This document shows, piece by piece, positions 35,043-43,077 of a stretch of DNA of 64,000 nt (the stretch's first letter is position 1; each line of letters starts with the position of its first letter). The position numbers and the translations under genes are program-made. The DNA comes from VAZQ01 sp035293945 (GTDB lineage Bacteria > Pseudomonadota > Alphaproteobacteria > Rhizobiales > Xanthobacteraceae): NCBI GenBank assembly GCA_035293945.1, contig DATGLV010000043.1:1-64000 (forward strand), written 5' to 3'. The notes beneath the pieces were generated by a model. That model was not told the DNA's origin. It made no database searches and saw only the letters and a program-made list of their open reading frames with translations.

Positions 35043-36764
35043 ATGATCACAATACACCACCCATCACTCAAAGCGGCGCTGCTCGCCGGCGCGGCACTCA
35101 CCTGTTGGCCCGTACTCGCAGCCGAGGTCACGCCGGAGCGGCTCGCCAATCCGGAGCCGCAGAACTGGCTGATGAACCATCGCACCTATGACGGCCAGCG
35201 CTTCTCTCCGCTCAGTCGGATCAACAAGGACAATGTCAAAAACCTGAAGCTCGCCTATGCGGTGGCGATCGGCGGCACTTCGGTTGGCGAAAACCTGGAA
35301 GCAACGCCGCTGGTCGAGGACGGCTTCATGTATGTGGTCGACCTGTGGGGCATCGTCTACAAGATCGACGTGCGCTCGGGCGACGCCGGACGCATCGTCT
35401 GGCGCATGGATCCCAAGCAGGAGAAGGTGCCGCTCTCCAATCGCGGCGCCGCCTTGTGGGGCAATCTGGTCATCTCGACCGCGAGCTATCCGCCGCGTGT
35501 GATCGGAACCGACAAGGATTCCGGCAAGATCGTCTGGGAGACCAATCTCACCGACGATCAGACGGATGTGCAGCTTACCGCCGCGCCACTGGCGGTGAAG
35601 GACAAGATCATCGTCGGGGCGGCCGGCGGCGATCGCGGCGTGCGCGACTATATCGCCGGGCTCGATGCCAAGACCGGCAAGCTCGAATGGCGTCAATATG
35701 TGGTGCCGAAGCCCGGCGAGCCCGGCAGCGAGACATGGAAGGACAACCACAACGCCTGGCAGACCGGCGGCGGCGCCATGTGGGTCACCGGCACCTACGA
35801 TGTCGCTTCCAACCAGGTGATCTGGGGCACCGGCAATCCGGTGCCGATGTTCGACGCCACCTATCGGCCGGGTGACAATCTCTACACCGACAGCGTGATC
35901 TCCTGGAATCCAGACAGCGGCAAGATGAACTGGTACTTCCAGTTCACGCCCGGCGATCACTGGGACTATGACGAGGAGGGCACGCACATCCTGATCGATG
36001 GGCAGGTCAACGGCGAGATGCGCCACCTGATCACCCATTCGGCCCGCAACGGCTTCCTCTACACAATGGAGCGCAGCAACGGGCAGACTGTGGTGGCCAA
36101 GCCCTATCTCGACAACATCAACTGGACCAAGGGCATCGACCAGAAGACCGGCAAGCCGGTCGACTATGTGCCGAACAGCGACATCCAGATGTACGCGGGC
36201 ATCGCGACGCCGACGCTCGCCGAGCCGACGAAAAAGATGTGCCCGTCGCCGTCCGGCGGCAACAACTTCTGGCCATCGGCGTACAGCCCGAAGACCAAGC
36301 TCCTATACGTGCCGGCGCTCATCAATTGCGCGATGGTCACGCAGGACCCGAAGGAGAGCGTCAAGACGGCGGCCGGCGACATGCGCGGCGGCCCGCGGGC
36401 GACATCGAGCGAACGCTCCGAGACTGATCTCTTGGCGATCGATCCGGTCACCGGCGAGACCAAGTTCAAGGCTCACGTCCCGTATGCCGACTATTCGGGC
36501 GCGCTGTCGACCGCCGGCGGCCTGATCTTCACCGGCTATAACGATGGCACGTTTGCGGCCTACGACGACGCGACCTTGCAGCAAGTGTGGAAGATCAATG
36601 TCGGTGTGGGCTTCGATGCGCCACCGATGACCTTCGAGGTCGGCGGCAAGCAATATGTGGCGATCCTCTCGGGCCTGAGCAAAATTGCCACCGGCCGGAA
36701 CCTCAACTCGCCGGAGCTCAAGGATCAGCGCAACCAGACCATGCTGTTCGTGTTTGGATTGTAA
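35043..36764 (+). CDS. PQQ-dependent dehydrogenase lacking the vicinal disulfide, copy 1
   Basis: A 573-aa periplasmic quinoprotein with signal peptide LKAALLAGAALTCWPVLAAE. The propeller repeats are intact and the catalytic region GDHWDYDEEGTH gives Asp308 and the lanthanide-associated Asp310. At the place where methanol/ethanol dehydrogenases have Cys-Cys-Gly, this protein reads VPLSNRGAALWG, so the disulfide that stacks on PQQ is missing. It is closest in the window to the enzyme at 39680-41383, which shares this loss and the MCPSPSGGNNFWPSAYSP-type segment. GGGAGAG precedes the ATG at 35043. Activity and substrate are untested. Confidence 0.88.
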   Translation: MITIHHPSLKAALLAGAALTCWPVLAAEVTPERLANPEPQNWLMNHRTYDGQRFSPLSRINKDNVKNLKLAYAVAIGGTSVGENLEATPLVEDGFMYVVDLWGIVYKIDVRSGDAGRIVWRMDPKQEKVPLSNRGAALWGNLVISTASYPPRVIGTDKDSGKIVWETNLTDDQTDVQLTAAPLAVKDKIIVGAAGGDRGVRDYIAGLDAKTGKLEWRQYVVPKPGEPGSETWKDNHNAWQTGGGAMWVTGTYDVASNQVIWGTGNPVPMFDATYRPGDNLYTDSVISWNPDSGKMNWYFQFTPGDHWDYDEEGTHILIDGQVNGEMRHLITHSARNGFLYTMERSNGQTVVAKPYLDNINWTKGIDQKTGKPVDYVPNSDIQMYAGIATPTLAEPTKKMCPSPSGGNNFWPSAYSPKTKLLYVPALINCAMVTQDPKESVKTAAGDMRGGPRATSSERSETDLLAIDPVTGETKFKAHVPYADYSGALSTAGGLIFTGYNDGTFAAYDDATLQQVWKINVGVGFDAPPMTFEVGGKQYVAILSGLSKIATGRNLNSPELKDQRNQTMLFVFGL

Positions 36765-36780
36765 AGACCAACAACGTTGA

Positions 36781-36943
36781 GCCGTAGGGTGGGTTAGCGC
36801 TGCCAAGGCCTCTCAACGACAACGGCCTTGGTGGCGCGCAACCCACCAACAAGGTGCGACAGCCGCGGTACGGCGAGTTACGGCGCAGACGCGGCCTGTG
36901 CGAATGGAAGCCTTGTAGCGAGCGCCTAACCCACCCTACGGCC
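36781..36943. repeat. MITE-like element with inverted terminal repeats
   Basis: CCGTAGGGTGGGTTAGCG at the left end is mirrored by CGCCTAACCCACCCTACGG at the right end, enclosing about 160 bp with a second internal inverted pair CCAAGGCC/GGCCTTGG. No transposase is encoded. It lies between the PQQ dehydrogenase and secreted-protein genes. Confidence 0.6.
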
Positions 36944-36960
36944 ATGGGTAGGCGCCTGCC

Positions 36961-37659
36961 TTACGGCTTCTGTACCAGCTCGAAGCGGGCTGAGCTCTCG
37001 AATTGGCCTTCCGTCTCCCGGCCGCTGTGCGGATCAAACCGCGCCTGCCCGGGCTTGCGCAGATAGCGGGTCTGCAACGTCGCGCTCGTGGTTGCATCGA
37101 TCTGTTTGCGGCAATCCTGCTTGACGAAGACGCCGTCGACCGCCGTCTCGCCTTCCGCGAGCGGCAGGTCCTGGCATTGCCAATCCTCGCGTCCGAAGCG
37201 CGCGTTGAGGAAGTTGCGCAGAAGGTAGGCCTCGTCCCGGTTCTGTGAGGGATCGCGCGGGTCGCTGACGATACGGATGCCGCGCAGTATGCCCTGCGCA
37301 TCGATCAGGGCCGACACCACCACGGGAAATCCGTAAGTCTTGGTGCCGGCATATTGCTCCATCTGGTCTTCGAGGCTGTTGGCCTTGGCCCAGTATTCGA
37401 GCTCGTCGTCGTAGCGGAAATAGACCTCGCGCAAGCCGCTTGCCTCTGCGCGGCAGCGGTGGAACTCGCCGAAGCCGGCAAGTGGCAGCGACGGCGGGCC
37501 CCCATTGGTGCCGCACGCATAGTCGACGAATTCATCCGGCAGCTTGTCGACCGGCGTGCCGAGCTTAAGGTCCCAGACCTCGAGCCGGGTCGGCAGCCCC
37601 TGGGCCGTGGCCGATGTGGCGAGGGCCAGGAGGAGAGTTGCCGCGAACCTGTGATGCAT
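36961..37659 (-). CDS. Secreted four-cysteine protein paired with PQQ dehydrogenase, copy 2
   Basis: A 232-aa member of the family at 31142 and 38616, without a repeat insertion. The signal peptide (FAATLLLALATSATAQ) follows directly after the ATG at 37659. The mature part has YACGTNGGPPSLPLAGFGEF, CRAEASGLREVYFRYDDELE, WQCQDLPLAEGETAVD and VFVKQDCRK, so all four cysteines are kept. It is convergent with the PQQ dehydrogenase gene at 35043-36764. Because its start is undisturbed, it shows what the N-terminus of the two interrupted paralogs should look like. Function unknown. Confidence 0.82.
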   Translation of the reverse strand: MHHRFAATLLLALATSATAQGLPTRLEVWDLKLGTPVDKLPDEFVDYACGTNGGPPSLPLAGFGEFHRCRAEASGLREVYFRYDDELEYWAKANSLEDQMEQYAGTKTYGFPVVVSALIDAQGILRGIRIVSDPRDPSQNRDEAYLLRNFLNARFGREDWQCQDLPLAEGETAVDGVFVKQDCRKQIDATTSATLQTRYLRKPGQARFDPHSGRETEGQFESSARFELVQKP

Positions 37660-37831
37660 CGGAGGATTCGTAGGCGCGGCCCTTGTGGCCGCCCCATGCC
37701 CTGGTGCGGGCGCCCACAAGGGGCGTCCCTGCGCAACGCAATTCGATACCAATTTATCCAGACCCGCCTTTGGCGCAATCGCCGAAACGTGGCAAAATCC
37801 GCTTTTCGCCTGAGGCTACGGAATAGATCGC

Positions 37832-38623
37832 ATGATTTGGCGTCGCCTGCTCGAGCTCGCGTTCGGCTTTGCCTGCGCGCTGGCGCTCACGCATATCGCG
37901 TGCGGCCCGTTACGACCTGCCCGGGCCGCCGGCGAGAACGATTTCCTCGCCGGGGTGAGCAAATCCTGCCCGAATTGTGTGCTGGCGCATGCCCCGCTCA
38001 AGCGCAAGGATCTGACCGATGCGGACCTGTCGGGCGCCGATCTTTCGGCCGCGGTGATGCACCGCGCGAAGCTGTTCCGCGCGAAATTGACCGGTGCCGA
38101 TCTCGCCAACGCGAACCTCAACAAGACCGATCTCAAGAATGCCTCGTTGGCGGAGGCCAAGGCCGCCGGCGCCATGTTCTATGAGGCCGACATGAGCGCC
38201 GCCGATCTGACCGGCGCCGACCTGTCCGACGGCAAGATGGGGCATGTGCGGCTCACCCGCGCGAAGCTCGATCACGCCAAGATCACCGCTGCAGTGTTGA
38301 CCGAAGCCCATCTCGATGAAGCTTCGCTGCGCGGCGCTGACCTCAGCGAAAGCAACCTCGTCAGCGCGACGCTGCGCGCCGCCAATCTCGAGGGCGCCAA
38401 TCTCAACAATGCGGGGCTCGTGGAAGCCGTGCTGCGCGATGCCAATCTCAAAGGCGCCAATTTATCCGAGGCCGATCTGTTCGGGGCGGATCTCTCGGGC
38501 GCCGACCTGACGGGCGCTGATCTTTCCGATGCCCGGCTCACGCGTGCGATCCTCACCGGCGCCAAGCTCGACGGCGCAAAGCTGTCCGGCACGTTGATGC
38601 CGGATGGCACCACGCATGAGTAG
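37832..38623 (+). CDS. Exported pentapeptide-repeat protein, copy 2
   Basis: A 263-aa protein. An N-terminal signal/anchor (LLELAFGFACALALTHIACG) is followed by the CxxC pair SKSCPNCVL. A solenoid of about 28 pentapeptide repeats follows, for example DADLSGADLSAAVMHRAKLF and TGADLSDARLTRAIL, and the protein ends with the capping sequence LSGTLMPDGTTHE. It is a paralog of the protein at 33194-34030, and both flank the same PQQ dehydrogenase region. The stop codon overlaps the start of the next gene (ATGAGTAG), implying translational coupling with the secreted four-cysteine protein. Confidence 0.85.
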   Translation: MIWRRLLELAFGFACALALTHIACGPLRPARAAGENDFLAGVSKSCPNCVLAHAPLKRKDLTDADLSGADLSAAVMHRAKLFRAKLTGADLANANLNKTDLKNASLAEAKAAGAMFYEADMSAADLTGADLSDGKMGHVRLTRAKLDHAKITAAVLTEAHLDEASLRGADLSESNLVSATLRAANLEGANLNNAGLVEAVLRDANLKGANLSEADLFGADLSGADLTGADLSDARLTRAILTGAKLDGAKLSGTLMPDGTTHE

Positions 38624-39512
38624 CTGGTTTATGGACATCAATTGGCGCGTGGGCCGTGCGGTGGACGAGGCGCGTTCCCTCCCCCCTTGTGGGGGAGGGT
38701 TAGGGAGGGCGGTGGCTTGCGAGACGCGCTTGTGTTCCACCACGCCCACCCCCGACCCCTCCCCACAAGGGGGAGGGGAGCGCGCCGAGCGAGCGGCGAA
38801 TCCCCGCGCCAAATTCAGGCGAGCATTTCTCATCATCGGGGCCTTGCTGCTCGCGACACCGGCGGCCGCTCAAGACCAGCCCACCCGTGCCGAGGTCTGG
38901 GACCTCAAGCTCGGCACACCAGTCGAGCAAATGCCCGATGTGTTTGCCGACTATGCCTGCGGCACCAATGGCGGACCGCCGTCGATCCCGCTCAGTGGAT
39001 GGAAGGATTTCCGCCGTTGCCGCGCCGATGCGCAAGGCCTGCATGAGGTCTACTTCCGCTACGACGACGAGCTCGAATATTGGGCCAAGGCCAACAACTT
39101 CTCGACCGAGATCGAGAAGTACTCGGGCACGAAAGTGTACGATTTTCCTGTCGTCTTGTCGGCGCGTTTTGATGAGCGCGGCATTTTCACCGGTTTGCGC
39201 ATCGTCAGCGATCCGCGCGATCCCTCGCGCGATCGCGACGAAGCTTATCTGTTGCGCAACTTCCTCACCGCACGCTACGGCCGCGACGGCTGGGACTGCG
39301 TCGATCTCCCGCCTGCCGAAGGCGAGACGCCGGTCGGACGAACCTTCATAAAGCAGCGCTGCCACAAGATGGTCGAAGGACCGGCGACCGCCGATCTCGA
39401 GACGCATTTCTTTCGCAAGAAGGGGGAGAGCGAGATTGATCCGCAATCGGGGCGCCTGACCGAAGGCCAGTTCGAGAGCCTGGTGCGCTTCGAGCTGACA
39501 TTGGTGAAATGA
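38616..39512 (+). CDS. Secreted four-cysteine protein paired with PQQ dehydrogenase, copy 3 (in-frame repeat)
   Basis: A 298-aa frame. The mature domain has YACGTNGGPPSIPLSGWKDF, CRADAQGLHEVYFRYDDELE, WDCVDLPPAEGETPVG and FIKQRCHK, matching copies 1 and 2 with all four cysteines. The signal peptide (FRRAFLIIGALLLATPAAAQ) starts about 70 codons in. The ATG at 38616 overlaps the pentapeptide-gene stop, and a second ATG lies at 38631. A family B repeat lies between start and signal and is read in a different frame from the repeat in copy 1 (TPTPDPSPQGGGERAER). The gene is convergent with the PQQ dehydrogenase at 39680-41383. Confidence 0.75.
   Translation: MSSWFMDINWRVGRAVDEARSLPPCGGGLGRAVACETRLCSTTPTPDPSPQGGGERAERAANPRAKFRRAFLIIGALLLATPAAAQDQPTRAEVWDLKLGTPVEQMPDVFADYACGTNGGPPSIPLSGWKDFRRCRADAQGLHEVYFRYDDELEYWAKANNFSTEIEKYSGTKVYDFPVVLSARFDERGIFTGLRIVSDPRDPSRDRDEAYLLRNFLTARYGRDGWDCVDLPPAEGETPVGRTFIKQRCHKMVEGPATADLETHFFRKKGESEIDPQSGRLTEGQFESLVRFELTLVK
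38671..38800. repeat. Dispersed palindromic repeat, family B, inside the 5' coding region
   Basis: Arms TTCCCTCCCCCCTTGTGGGG and CCCTCCCCACAAGGGGGAGG, outer flanks GCGCG on both sides. It interrupts the start of a secreted-protein gene without breaking its frame. Confidence 0.8.
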
Positions 39513-39538
39513 ATCAATTGCCGGGCACATCTCCAGCA

Positions 39539-39670
39539 TGTTCGTCCCGGCCGAGCGTAGCGACGGGCCGCGCCCCATAAGCTTCGGCAAGTATGATAGC
39601 GCGTGGGCGTATGGGCTCCTGCTTACGCAGGAGCGACTGAGGCTCCACGCCAGCTCTCGCGGGGACGACG
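39539..39670. repeat. Dispersed palindromic repeat, family A
   Basis: Longer, degenerate copy between two convergent genes: GTTCGTCCCGGCCGAGCG, GCCCCATAAGC and the mirrored CGTATGGGCTCCTGCTTACG, ending in CGCGGGGACGACG. Confidence 0.65.
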
Positions 39671-39679
39671 CGTGGCTTC

Positions 39680-41383
39680 CTACAGCCCAAACACAAAGAT
39701 CATCGTGGCATTCTTCGCCAGGTTCTTGGTCTCCGGCGAGTGCGCGAGCTTGCCGACCTGATTGCGGGTCAAGCCCGTTGCGACGGCGATGTATTGCTTG
39801 CCGTCGACCGCGTAGGTCATGGGCGGCGCGTCGATGCCGGTGCCCACATTGATCGACCAGAGCTCGTCGAGGGTGCGGTCGTCGAGCGCCATGATGGTGC
39901 CGTCGAGCAGCGCCGTGACCACGATGCCGCCGGCGGTGGCGAGCGCGCCACTCGAGTCCGGGTAGGGCATGCGCTTGCGCCCCTTGATCTCGCCCGAGGC
40001 GGGATCGATCACCACGAGCCCGCTGGTCAGCCGGCCGTCATCGGTATAGCCGCCGCCGTCGAATTTCCCGCGCACGTGTCGGCTCTGGTCGCGGGTGACG
40101 GTGGAGCAACCTTCGAGCTCGGGGATGTAAAGAAGCCCGGTCGTGCGGCTATAGGCGGCGGACCAGAAATTGTTGCCGCCGGCGACCTCCGGGCACACGC
40201 TGCTCGCCGCGCCGGTCAGGATCTTGTTGATTGGCGCCGCATAGGTCTGCAGATCCTTGCTCGGATCATAGTCGAGCGGCTTGCCGGTCTTGGGATCGAT
40301 GCCCTTGGTCCAGGTCAGCTTGTCGACGTATTGCAGCGCTTTCAGGAATTGTCCATTGGTGCGGTCGAACTCATAGTAGAAGCCGTTGCGGCCCGCATGC
40401 GTCAGAAGCTTGCGATTCTCGCCGTTGAACCTGCCATCTATCAATATGTGCGTGCCGGTCTCGTCATAGTCCATCGTGTCGTTCGGCGTGTATTGGTGGT
40501 ACCACTTGATTCTGCCGGTCGCCGCATCGATTGCGAGCGCGCTGTTGGTGAAGAGATTGTCGCCGGGCCGGTAGGAGGAATCATATTTCGGCGACGGATT
40601 GCCGGCGCCCCAATAGGTCATGTTGGTGTCAGGGTCGTAGCTGCCGGTGACATAGAAGGCGCCTCCGCCGGTCTGCCAGGCGTTGTTCTTGTCCTTCCAG
40701 GTCTCGCTGCCGGGTTCGCCGGGCGCCGGGACCGAATAGGTCTTCCACAATACCTCGCCGGTTTCGGGCTTGAGCGCCGTGATCCAGCTCCGCACGCCCT
40801 GATCGCCGCCCGATGCGCCGACGATGATCGCGTCCTTAAGCGCAAGCGGAGCCGCATTGAGGGTCATGTCGGGTTGGTCGCGCAGGTTCTTGTCCCACAC
40901 GATCTTGCCGGTCTCTTTGTCGGTTGCGATGACGCGCCCGTCCTGTCCGGTGACCGAGATCACCAGATTGCCCCACAAGGCGACGCCGCGGTTGCGCTCG
41001 ATCTTCTCCTGGCCCGGATCCATCTTCCAGACGATGTGGCCGGCGGTGCCGGAGCGGACGTCGATCTTGTAGACCACGCCCCAGGCGTCTGCGACGTACA
41101 TGAAGCCGTCATCGACGAGCGGCGTCGCCACCAGATTCTCATTGCCCGAAGTGCCGCCGATCGCGATCGCGAAGGCGAGCTTCAGGTTCTTGACGTTGCC
41201 GCGGTTGATCGTATCGAGCGCCGAGAAGCGCTGGGCGCCGTAGTCGTGATGATTCATCAGCCAGTTCTGCGGCTCAGGATGAGTGAGCCGATCGAAGGTG
41301 ACGTCGGCGGCGCGCGCGGCCGAGCTTGCGAGAAGCACACAGGCGAAAATGCTGAGGGATTTTCTGAATGTTGGCATTGTCAT
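39680..41383 (-). CDS. PQQ-dependent dehydrogenase lacking the vicinal disulfide, copy 2
   Basis: A 567-aa periplasmic quinoprotein with signal peptide SLSIFACVLLASSAARAAD. The catalytic region NDTMDYDETGTH carries Asp305 and the lanthanide-associated Asp307. The segment that normally holds Cys-Cys reads IERNRGVALWG, so no vicinal disulfide is possible, as in the enzyme at 35043-36764. The two enzymes are similar throughout (ATPLVDDGFMYVADAWGVVY, DAPPMTYAVDGKQYIAVATG). The start is at 41383, with another in-frame ATG two codons later. It is convergent with the secreted four-cysteine protein gene. Confidence 0.88.
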   Translation of the reverse strand: MTMPTFRKSLSIFACVLLASSAARAADVTFDRLTHPEPQNWLMNHHDYGAQRFSALDTINRGNVKNLKLAFAIAIGGTSGNENLVATPLVDDGFMYVADAWGVVYKIDVRSGTAGHIVWKMDPGQEKIERNRGVALWGNLVISVTGQDGRVIATDKETGKIVWDKNLRDQPDMTLNAAPLALKDAIIVGASGGDQGVRSWITALKPETGEVLWKTYSVPAPGEPGSETWKDKNNAWQTGGGAFYVTGSYDPDTNMTYWGAGNPSPKYDSSYRPGDNLFTNSALAIDAATGRIKWYHQYTPNDTMDYDETGTHILIDGRFNGENRKLLTHAGRNGFYYEFDRTNGQFLKALQYVDKLTWTKGIDPKTGKPLDYDPSKDLQTYAAPINKILTGAASSVCPEVAGGNNFWSAAYSRTTGLLYIPELEGCSTVTRDQSRHVRGKFDGGGYTDDGRLTSGLVVIDPASGEIKGRKRMPYPDSSGALATAGGIVVTALLDGTIMALDDRTLDELWSINVGTGIDAPPMTYAVDGKQYIAVATGLTRNQVGKLAHSPETKNLAKNATMIFVFGL

Positions 41384-41446
41384 GGGCCCGGGGGCTGGTG
41401 AGCGGGAGAGACAAGATAGCAGGAAGGATTATCAGTCACCATTCTG

Positions 41447-41533
41447 CGTCGCCCCTGCGCAAGCAGGGGCCCATACCGCAACGCGCCCTCGGGGCCGCAC
41501 AGCTGTATGGGTTCCTGCGTTCGCAGGAACGAC
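41447..41533. repeat. Dispersed palindromic repeat, family A
   Basis: Clear copy: CGCCCCTGCGCAAGCAGGGG, CCCATACCG and the mirrored GTATGGGTTCCTGCGTTCGC, between the PQQ dehydrogenase start and the metZ stop. Confidence 0.8.
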
Positions 41534-41556
41534 GTTGTTGCTGGGCGCTCGCCCGC

Positions 41557-42759
41557 TTACACCGCGGCGAGCCCGGCCATCACGTCCTCGACCACGTCGT
41601 CGGGATGCTCGAGGCCGGTCGACAGACGCAGGAATCCGTCGCTGATGCCGAGCTCGGCGCGCGCTTCCGCGGTCAGGCGCTGGTGCGTGGTGGTCGCCGG
41701 ATGGGTAATCAGGCTCTTGGCGTCACCCAGATTGTTGCTGATGCGCACGAGCTTGAGCGCGTCCTGGAAGCGGAACGCCGCCGCCTTGCCGCCCTTGACC
41801 TCGAAACCGACCAGCGTCGAGCCTGCGCGCATCTGCTTCTGCGCGATCGCCGCCTGCGGATGATCGCTGCGGCCCGGGTAGATGAGGCGAGATATCTTCG
41901 GATGCTCGGCGAGCGCGACCGCAACGGTTGCGGCCGTGTCGGTCTGCCGCTGCACCCGCACCGCAAGCGTTTCCAGCCCCTTGAGCAACACCCAGGCATT
42001 GAACGGCGAGATTGAGGGTCCGGTCTGCCGCAACAGCGTATGCACGTTATCCTGGATGAATTTCTCTGACGCGAGAATGACGCCGCCGAGGCAGCGCCCT
42101 TGTCCGTCGATATGCTTGGTGGCCGAATAGACCACGCAGTCGGCACCGAGCTCCAGCGGCCGCTGCCACATCGGGGTTGCGAACACGTTGTCGACCACCA
42201 CCGTCGCGCCGGCTGCGTGCGCGATCTTGGCAACACCCGCGATATCGATCACGTCCAGCGTCGGATTGGTCGGGCTTTCGAGGAAGAAGGTCTTGGTATT
42301 GGGCCTGACCGCGTCCTGCCATTGCTTGAGATCGGTGCCGTCGACCAGCGTCGAGGAAACCCCATAGCGCGGCAGATGATCCTCGACCACATAGCGGCAG
42401 GAGCCGAACAGCGCCTTGGCGGCGACCACGTGATCGCCGGCGCGCAGCTGTCCCATCAGAGCGGTGGTGACGGCCGCCATGCCGGTTGCGGTCGCACGCG
42501 CGGCCTGTGCGCCTTCGAGGGCGCACATGCGTGCCTCGAACATCGACACGGTGGGATTGGAGAAGCGCGAATATTGGTAGCCGGCCTCTTCCCCCTTGAA
42601 GCGCCGCTCGGCACTTGCGGCGGTCTCGTACACATAGCCTTGGGTGAGGAACAGCGCCTCTGAGGTTTCGCCGAATTCCGAGCGCAGCGTGCCGGCATGC
42701 ACGAGACGGGTTTCGGGACGATAGCGCTTGGCTTGGGACGGGTTCACTGGCGCGTTCAT
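41557..42759 (-). CDS. metZ: O-succinylhomoserine sulfhydrylase
   Basis: A 400-aa PLP enzyme of the Cys/Met-metabolism family that makes homocysteine from O-succinylhomoserine and sulfide. Motifs are YQYSRFSNPTVSMFEARMCA, DNVFATPMWQRPLELGADCV and SATKHIDGQGRCLGG with the PLP-binding Lys215. Length and the RYRPETRLVHAGTLRSEFGE opening fit MetZ rather than MetB or MetC. The ATG at 42759 has AGGAGA six bases upstream, which excludes the upstream in-frame start that lies within the leader. It is controlled by a SAM-II riboswitch plus terminator in the leader, so it should be shut down when SAM is plentiful. Confidence 0.93.
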   Translation of the reverse strand: MNAPVNPSQAKRYRPETRLVHAGTLRSEFGETSEALFLTQGYVYETAASAERRFKGEEAGYQYSRFSNPTVSMFEARMCALEGAQAARATATGMAAVTTALMGQLRAGDHVVAAKALFGSCRYVVEDHLPRYGVSSTLVDGTDLKQWQDAVRPNTKTFFLESPTNPTLDVIDIAGVAKIAHAAGATVVVDNVFATPMWQRPLELGADCVVYSATKHIDGQGRCLGGVILASEKFIQDNVHTLLRQTGPSISPFNAWVLLKGLETLAVRVQRQTDTAATVAVALAEHPKISRLIYPGRSDHPQAAIAQKQMRAGSTLVGFEVKGGKAAAFRFQDALKLVRISNNLGDAKSLITHPATTTHQRLTAEARAELGISDGFLRLSTGLEHPDDVVEDVMAGLAAV

Positions 42760-42780
42760 CAGGGTCTCCTTTTTAGCCAA

Positions 42781-42812
42781 CAAAAAACCCGGCCGGAATA
42801 TTTCCGCCGGGG
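42781..42812 (-). terminator. Attenuator/terminator in the metZ leader
   Basis: On the minus strand CCCGGCGGAA pairs with TTCCGGCCGGG (one bulge, ATA loop) and is followed by six T. It lies between the SAM-II aptamer and the metZ ribosome site. Confidence 0.85.
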
Positions 42813-42830
42813 CCCTCCACGCGTCCCCGG

Positions 42831-42885
42831 CCTTTTAGCGACTTGTTTTACGTGGCTGCAAGCCGGCCGGCTCAAATGACCACGG
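42831..42885 (-). promoter_or_regulatory. SAM-II riboswitch
   Basis: The minus strand reads CGTGGTCATTTGAGCC, then GGCTTGCAGCCACGT, then ACAAGTCGCTAAAAGG. This fits the SAM-II aptamer consensus, an H-type pseudoknot of alphaproteobacterial met genes, including the invariant CTTGCAGCCACG and CGCTAAA blocks. It sits about 70 nt before the metZ start. Confidence 0.92.
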
Positions 42886-42896
42886 GATAACTTGCG

Positions 42897-42925
42897 CTCT
42901 TACGCCCAATCGGCATTGGCGTCAA
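42897..42925 (-). promoter_or_regulatory. Probable sigma-70 promoter of metZ
   Basis: TTGACG (42925-42920) and TAAGAG (42902-42897) are separated by 17 nt. Transcription would begin close to the 5' edge of the SAM-II aptamer, as required. Confidence 0.55.
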
Positions 42926-42965
42926 CTCTGCGATTTTGTAGGGATCAAGTCTAGTATTTCGCTCC

Positions 42966-43060
42966 CGAGTCATGGCCGGGCTCGTCCCGGCCATCCACGT
43001 CTCGCTGCGGATTAAAAGTAAAGGCGTGGATGCCCGCGACAAGCGCGGGCATGACGGTGA
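42966..43060. repeat. Dispersed palindromic repeat, family A-like
   Basis: GTCATGGCCGGGCTCGTCCC, GGCCATCCACG and the mirrored CGTGGATGCCCGCG and GCGCGGGCATGACG, between metZ and the divergent deaminase gene. Confidence 0.7.
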
Positions 43061-43077
43061 AGGGCATCTTTATCGTC

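Noticed and set aside
39740..41401. 553-codon plus-strand open frame opposite another PQQ dehydrogenase
   Set aside because: Same reasoning; composition is Arg/Val/Asp-rich and carries no motif.
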